DNA from: Dastarcus helophoroides
Taxonomy: Eukaryota > Arthropoda > Insecta > Coleoptera > Bothrideridae
DNA: 64,000 nucleotides
Direction of reading: 5' to 3'
NCBI GenBank assembly: GCA_028583605.1
Contig: CM053327.1
Coordinates: forward strand, 20,199,629 to 20,263,628
Shown here: piece by piece, positions 59,471 through 64,000 of the stretch
How positions within the stretch are numbered: the first letter of the stretch is position 1
Layout: every line of letters begins with the position of its first letter
The notes under the pieces: model-generated
What the model was told of the DNA's origin: nothing
Database searches by the model: none
What the model saw: the letters and a program-made list of their open reading frames with translations, nothing else
Translations under genes and position numbers: made by a program

Positions 59471-62400
59471 CTAAAATAATGATAATAAAATAATGACATA
59501 GAAGATTTTACCACTGACCTGTTTAAACTGAGTGCACATAAGAGGTATCATATTTAAAAAAAATATTGAAAAAAAAAAATTATATCACTGCGTTATTTTT
59601 CGACAAGAAAGAAACCCAGAATTCCCTTCACATGGTTAAAAAACTCAATTTTTATAAAAAGTGTACATATGATAATTTTCCACGGCAGTGACGATCTATT
59701 TTTTAAAAATTGACTCGTCTACACAAGATGTTCAAGTCATTATTTAATTAATTTTAAAAGGAGATAAAGAAAAATGAGTTTAATATAATACTACCAATTC
59801 GCCGTTAAACAGTTTTTAGTGTATACAGGTTGTAACCAATTCTCTTATTACTACAGGAAGCTCGAAAACGGTAGGTAGGAGATGCAGTATCAGTTAAATT
59901 AAGACAAGTCGCATAATTTGACGACCAGAAACATGCCGTTGAGAAATTCAAAATATCACTTACTGTTTTTAAGATTTTTGAAAAAAAGTAAAATGTTGGA
60001 TTATTGTTTTTATTTTTTAGGCGTTATTTAAAGAGCAATCGAAAAAATAAAAACCTTTTTTTATTGACCTTTTTTGCCCTTTGTTTACCGCTTTCGAGAT
60101 CCCTGCACTAAGAAGCGAATTTGTTGTAACTTGCATTTGTGCTAAAAGAAATGTTTTCAAATCAGATTTAAAATCCCTTTGCAAACTGCCACTAGCTTTA
60201 GGAGGCGACTTCACATTACAGATCGGATATTAACTCTGTACCGGCACTGTTGCAAAAATGAAATATTTTTTAAACATAAATATCGCTAAAGCCATAGACC
60301 TCAATATTAGATGCAAATATATAATATCTATCATTTTTTTGCTATACAAAGTGCCCCCGTAGTTAAGGGAAAAAATAATTTTAAGCAAATGTTCAATATA
60401 AACAAGTATCGGGAAATACTTAATGAAAAAAGTACAAGGTGTTAAAATTTCAGTTAAAAAAAGTTTTGAAACTTTCGTTTCTTAGTTCTCAAAGATATTT
60501 AAGCCAAATTTTGCACGCGTGGTATTCGTTTATGACAAAATTAATTAAGGTTACATTTCAGTCAATTATAGTAGGTTTTTTTTCAAAGCCAATGACGCGA
60601 AGCAACAGTGACAGATACAAAAAACCCCAAGAAACAAATTTTATTTAAAGTTAAATGCTTGCCGTTAATGTCACGAATTACCCATAACCCCATTACTGGT
60701 TAGGATATAAGTTTAATTATTTTTTCTTTCATGATCCTTCACCTATATACAATGCGTGCAAAATTTGCAAACTAATTGCAAGAAGTGAAAAAATAAAAAC
60801 TCTTTTTTGGTAAAATTTTAACACTTTTTCGGACAATTTTTCATATGAACTTTTTGCTTAAAACTAGTGGTTTCATTTAAAGAGAGAAGCGAGCATTACC
60901 TTGAGTTATGGATTGATGTGAACTCTTTTAAAAGGTCAAATAATTTTTTTTCTTTCAGTTTTCTATCAAGTAATCCTTCCCGATTACGTATATAACATTA
61001 ATGACATAAAATTATGACTGAGATAACCTGGATATTTAAAAACCTCATTCATTGACGAATGCAATCCAAAAACGTAAAAATATACAGGAGGTCTTATTTA
61101 AAATAACAAAGTAGGTGTCCGTTTCCCGTATAACAGGAAGTACTAGAACTTTGCGAATATTTTATTTGTGCTGGTGGCCTCACCGACTTTGCTAAATTGG
61201 CAAATTTTCAAATTTTTTAAAGGAATAATATTATTTATCTAAATTCTGTAAATGTAACTCCTGTCAAATTAATGTCACCGAATGCATAAAGCCGCGATGA
61301 TTCCAAAAAACCAAATAAAAGTGTCATTTGAAAATTCAAAGTTACAACGAAACAAAAGCAGCAAAAAAAAATCAAGGTTACTAGAAAGCGGCAAATAAAA
61401 AAAAGTTTATTTGAAATATTTTTTCCCAAAAACATAGCTAATGTTCTATAACTACGCAGGAATCTATAATTTCTTCAACAAAATGGGTTCGTCTTCTGTT
61501 TTGTTCTCCTGGTTATTATCTAAAAGGTTAAAATTAAACATAACAACTCAACATGGTTACGAAGGTTCCACGGCCAGACTAACAATGAGTAAAAAATATA
61601 CTTGATACGGCATTACAAGTATAAATAATGTACAGGGTCCGTCATTAGCACGATCAAGCTCTGTAGATACTTCATTAATTTTTTACCATACAGGATTAAC
61701 TTATACAGGGTCTTGCAACAGTGCGTCAGGCATCTGTAGATCCTATAATAAAGAAGTTAGAAATTCCATTCAAATGCAGACCTTAACTGTGTACAAGGAT
61801 GTATTTTTAAAAAATATGTTACATGTACAGGGTCTCTCAAAAAAGTGTGAGCCGCTGAGGGTAATATTTTTTAAATAGAATTCCTTGTATTTTTTTACAT
61901 TTTTAAGTTCAATTCTGACAACTTTGCATATTCCTAAGATATTGTCCAATTTGGTTAAATAGTTCCAGAGTAATAAATAAAGAGAAAAAAAAATATTTTG
62001 AAATATTTCCTTTAAAAATTCATTAAAAACACAAAAACGTCCTATAATTAAAACTATGCCAGGTGTTTACTGTAGTGGGTCCCTAGTTACCTTGCTATAA
62101 ATATCTTAGGCCTAACTTGTACAGGCTGTCCAAAATGCAATTCCAAATTGGCTAAAATTTGAAGCAATTTTTTTTTCGTTTTTTCAAAGGGAACATCCTG
62201 CACATTTTTTTTCCATGAGATTCCGAATTAAAAAAATAAACATTTTTTGTGCTTATAAATATTTCGAAATTTTCAACGGTTAAGTAGATATTCGTCGGAT
62301 TATTACATATGGTTCTTTCGACACTAAGATACAAGATAAAAAATCATAGATGGCTTTGATAAAAATTGATTACCTTATAATTATTTTGTAAGTTAACTGC

Positions 62401-62612
62401 CAAGCTCTCTTAGAACTACAAATAAATAACTAAATAACAAAACATCTGACCAATTCAAACCACTAAAGACTACCTTAATAAATGTTCAAAACGCCTTAGA
62501 CTAAAAAAAAAGAAAAAACGCAGAGTGCGTTGAAAAAAGTTCTTGTCATAAAATTGAATGGCAGATTTAATATTCGCTGAAAAGAATTTGGTTGATTTCG
62601 TAGATCTTTAAA
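59471..62612. other. Non-coding DNA with scattered element ends
   Basis: No gene recognised. Bases 61085-61145 (AAATAACAAAGTAGGTGTCC, then CGTTTCCCGTATAACAGGAAG) resemble the arms of foldback element 2. TACAGGGTC-type words at about 61631, 61713 and 61828 and TACAGGCTGTCC at 62120 look like outer ends of Tc1-like elements, but no matched pair could be fixed. Confidence 0.4.
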
Positions 62613-62800
62613 ATGAATTTTAGTAAAGATGAGCTTGTAGATATATATGATTTTTGTGTTAGGTGAAAGTGAAAAGAATTACCTATTAGCAAGTAAGCTT
62701 TATGCTAGAGGGTATCCTGAAAGAAGGCATCCCGAAGAAGTTACTTTTAGAAGACTGCTTGAACGGTTTACTGATACGGGAAATGTTTTCCTACATTTTG
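62613..62800 (+). pseudogene. N-terminal domain of a Tc1/mariner-like transposase
   Basis: ATG at 62613 gives MNFSKDELVDIY; after a small frameshift, MIFVLGESEKNYLLASKLYA and RGYPERRHPEEVTFRRLLER with FTDTGNV follow. This is the DUF4817-type helix-turn-helix start (E--DM-FV-GE---N---A---Y--RYP-RR-P---TF-RL--R---TG) of an insect transposase family. Homology stops after TGNV, and the following frame to 62952 is unrelated, so this is a truncated scrap. It belongs to the same broad family as the remnants at 2.4-3.1 and 19.4 kb. Confidence 0.75.
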
Positions 62801-62979
62801 TTATTTATTTATTTATTTGTAGTCCTAAGAGAGCTTGGAAGTTAACTTACAACATAATTAAAGGTAATTATCTTTTATCAAAGCCATCTTTGATTATTTG
62901 GCTTGTACCTTACAAGGAAAGGTCGCGAAGTGTCCGGCGCCGATTTTGCTAATTTTTGGATATGTTTTAAAGGACCAAA

Positions 62980-64000
62980 ATCTAAGAGACACGTATTTTT
63001 TTTTATCGGCTGATAAACGGTTTTAAGGGTAGTTTTACCCCCTCAAAGTTGGGACAAAAAATGCAGATTTTGCTGTTTCTCACATACCAAAAATGATATT
63101 CGAGTGGTTTCTTTTTCCAAAAGTTTTGCTTTGACGAGTAATAAAAGAAAAAAAATTTTTCAAAATTTTCCCACCTCCCTCATGGGGGCAAACTACCCCA
63201 TTTAGAAGTTTTTTAATCATAAAAATGGTAATTACGTCAGCAAAATTTTGAAAAAAATATATCTTATTTTATGCACCAAAACTAATTTTACCTGTTTTTG
63301 GATGTTGTCGAAAAATATTTTTTTGGGGGGTAAACACCACTTACACGAATACGTATATGATAGGATGTATTTTTATGATTTTTGTTTTATTTTTTTTCTG
63401 AAACGAAATATTTCGACGAGGAACTAAAAAAACAATGTTTTTAAGATTTTTTCGGTGACCCCTCATTCCTAACCTTCCCTTATAGGAGGGTGAGCTACCT
63501 ACTTAAAAAACTGGAAAATTCGAGATTATTATGATCCCTCTACTATCTATATACACCAAAAGAAAAGTTTACTAAATTCTTTTTACCCCACCCCTCCTGA
63601 TAGGGGTAAATTACCCCTTATGAAATTTTTAATTAACAAGAAAATAGTCATTATAACAGCTAAATTTTGAAAAATAAATATTATTTTATACATCAAAATT
63701 AATTTAACTTTTATTTGGGTTTTGGTGAAGGAAAATATTTTGGGGGTAAACACCCTTTAGGTCAAACACGTATGTAATAGGATGTATTTCTATGATTTTT
63801 AATTCTTTTTTTATCTGAAACGAAGTATTTCAACGAGGAATTAGAAAATTCATTTTTTTGAACTTTTCCAGTCACCTCTCTTCCCCTCTTTCCACCTTAT
63901 CTTACCAGAGGATGAGTCATCTACTTAAAAAATCGGAAAATTTGAGATCATTACGATCTCTTTTTATACACCGAAAAAAATTTTAAACTTTTGCACCTTC
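62980..64000 (+). repeat. Satellite-like tandem array, about 410-bp period, runs off the window
   Basis: CCCC-T-AAAT/GAAGTTTTTAAT near 63203 and the matching block near 63613 are one period apart. Between them GGGGTAAACACC, ATAGGATGTATTT-TATGATTTTT, CTGAAACGAA-TATTTC-ACGAGGAA and AGCTAC/TCATCTACTTAAAAAA-T-GGAAAA recur in each unit. The opening GACACGTATTTTTTTTTATC and following TTTACCCC-CAAAGTT relate it to the 595-bp duplication at 56.9 kb. Confidence 0.8.

Noticed and set aside
1..64000. CRISPR arrays, operons, rRNA genes
   Set aside because: No regularly spaced repeats with unique spacers, no ribosomal RNA sequence, and the DNA is clearly metazoan.

Overview
This is a window of nuclear DNA from an insect or close arthropod relative. 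It is very AT-rich, intron- and transposon-dominated, and has no operons, Shine-Dalgarno sites or bacterial genes. The only host gene I can support is the last coding exon of a Pitx/Ptx1 homeobox gene (11680-12276, + strand). It starts exactly at the homeodomain-splitting intron and ends with a clear OAR motif. The other Ptx1 exons must lie to the left of the window, since I found no first half of a homeobox here. The transposon families (mariner and other Tc1-like, pogo, hAT- or P-like, PIF/Harbinger, Penelope, BEL/Pao, LINEs) fit an insect, but I cannot name the species.

Layout, left to right. 1.87-3.80 kb: a dead Tc1/mariner-like element with long inverted ends and a broken transposase, carrying a small palindromic repeat inside it. 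8.2-8.9 kb: a dead mariner (DD34D). 9.9-10.3 kb: a LINE reverse transcriptase scrap ending in a (GAA)n tail. 10.6-11.05 kb: two convergent remnants of a PIF/Harbinger element (transposase N-terminus and MADF protein). 11.7-12.6 kb: the Ptx1 terminal exon and 3' UTR. 12.6-17.7 kb: AT-rich, repeat-like DNA. 17.7-19.8 kb: a Tc1/mariner-like element split by a 1.4 kb hAT/P-like element. 21.5-23.25 kb: a second copy of that 1.4 kb element, inserted in a LINE 3' end. 25.0-26.2 kb: an inverted-repeat-bounded element holding an unrecognised 135-residue ORF. 29.3, 34.7 and 47.4 kb: three related solo LTRs. 30.5-31.0 kb: a Penelope-like remnant. 32.3-32.6 kb: a LINE C-terminal zinc-knuckle remnant. 37.2-39.4 kb: a BEL/Pao pol pseudogene. 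39.7-41.1, 43.2-45.1 and 52.3-53.3 kb: large foldback elements. The second is nested in a 3.1 kb element with TTA target duplications. 47.1-49.5 kb: a pogo-like element with a broken transposase. 51.4 kb: a small, nearly perfect hairpin. 56.9-58.0 and 63.0-64.0 kb: two arrays of a related satellite-like repeat. 58.2-59.5 kb: a pseudogene of a transposase-like protein.

The most unusual signal is a dispersed repeat present five times (3.27, 4.74, 24.42, 36.45 and 41.79 kb), three times as a head-to-head palindrome. It carries a hammerhead-ribozyme-like core (CTGAAGA, short hairpin, GAAAC, then the self-complementary AACGCGTT) like that described for Penelope-like elements, and a Penelope-like coding remnant lies in the same window. 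Several nestings give relative insertion ages through visible target-site duplications. All calls are by eye; percentages and family names need database searches.
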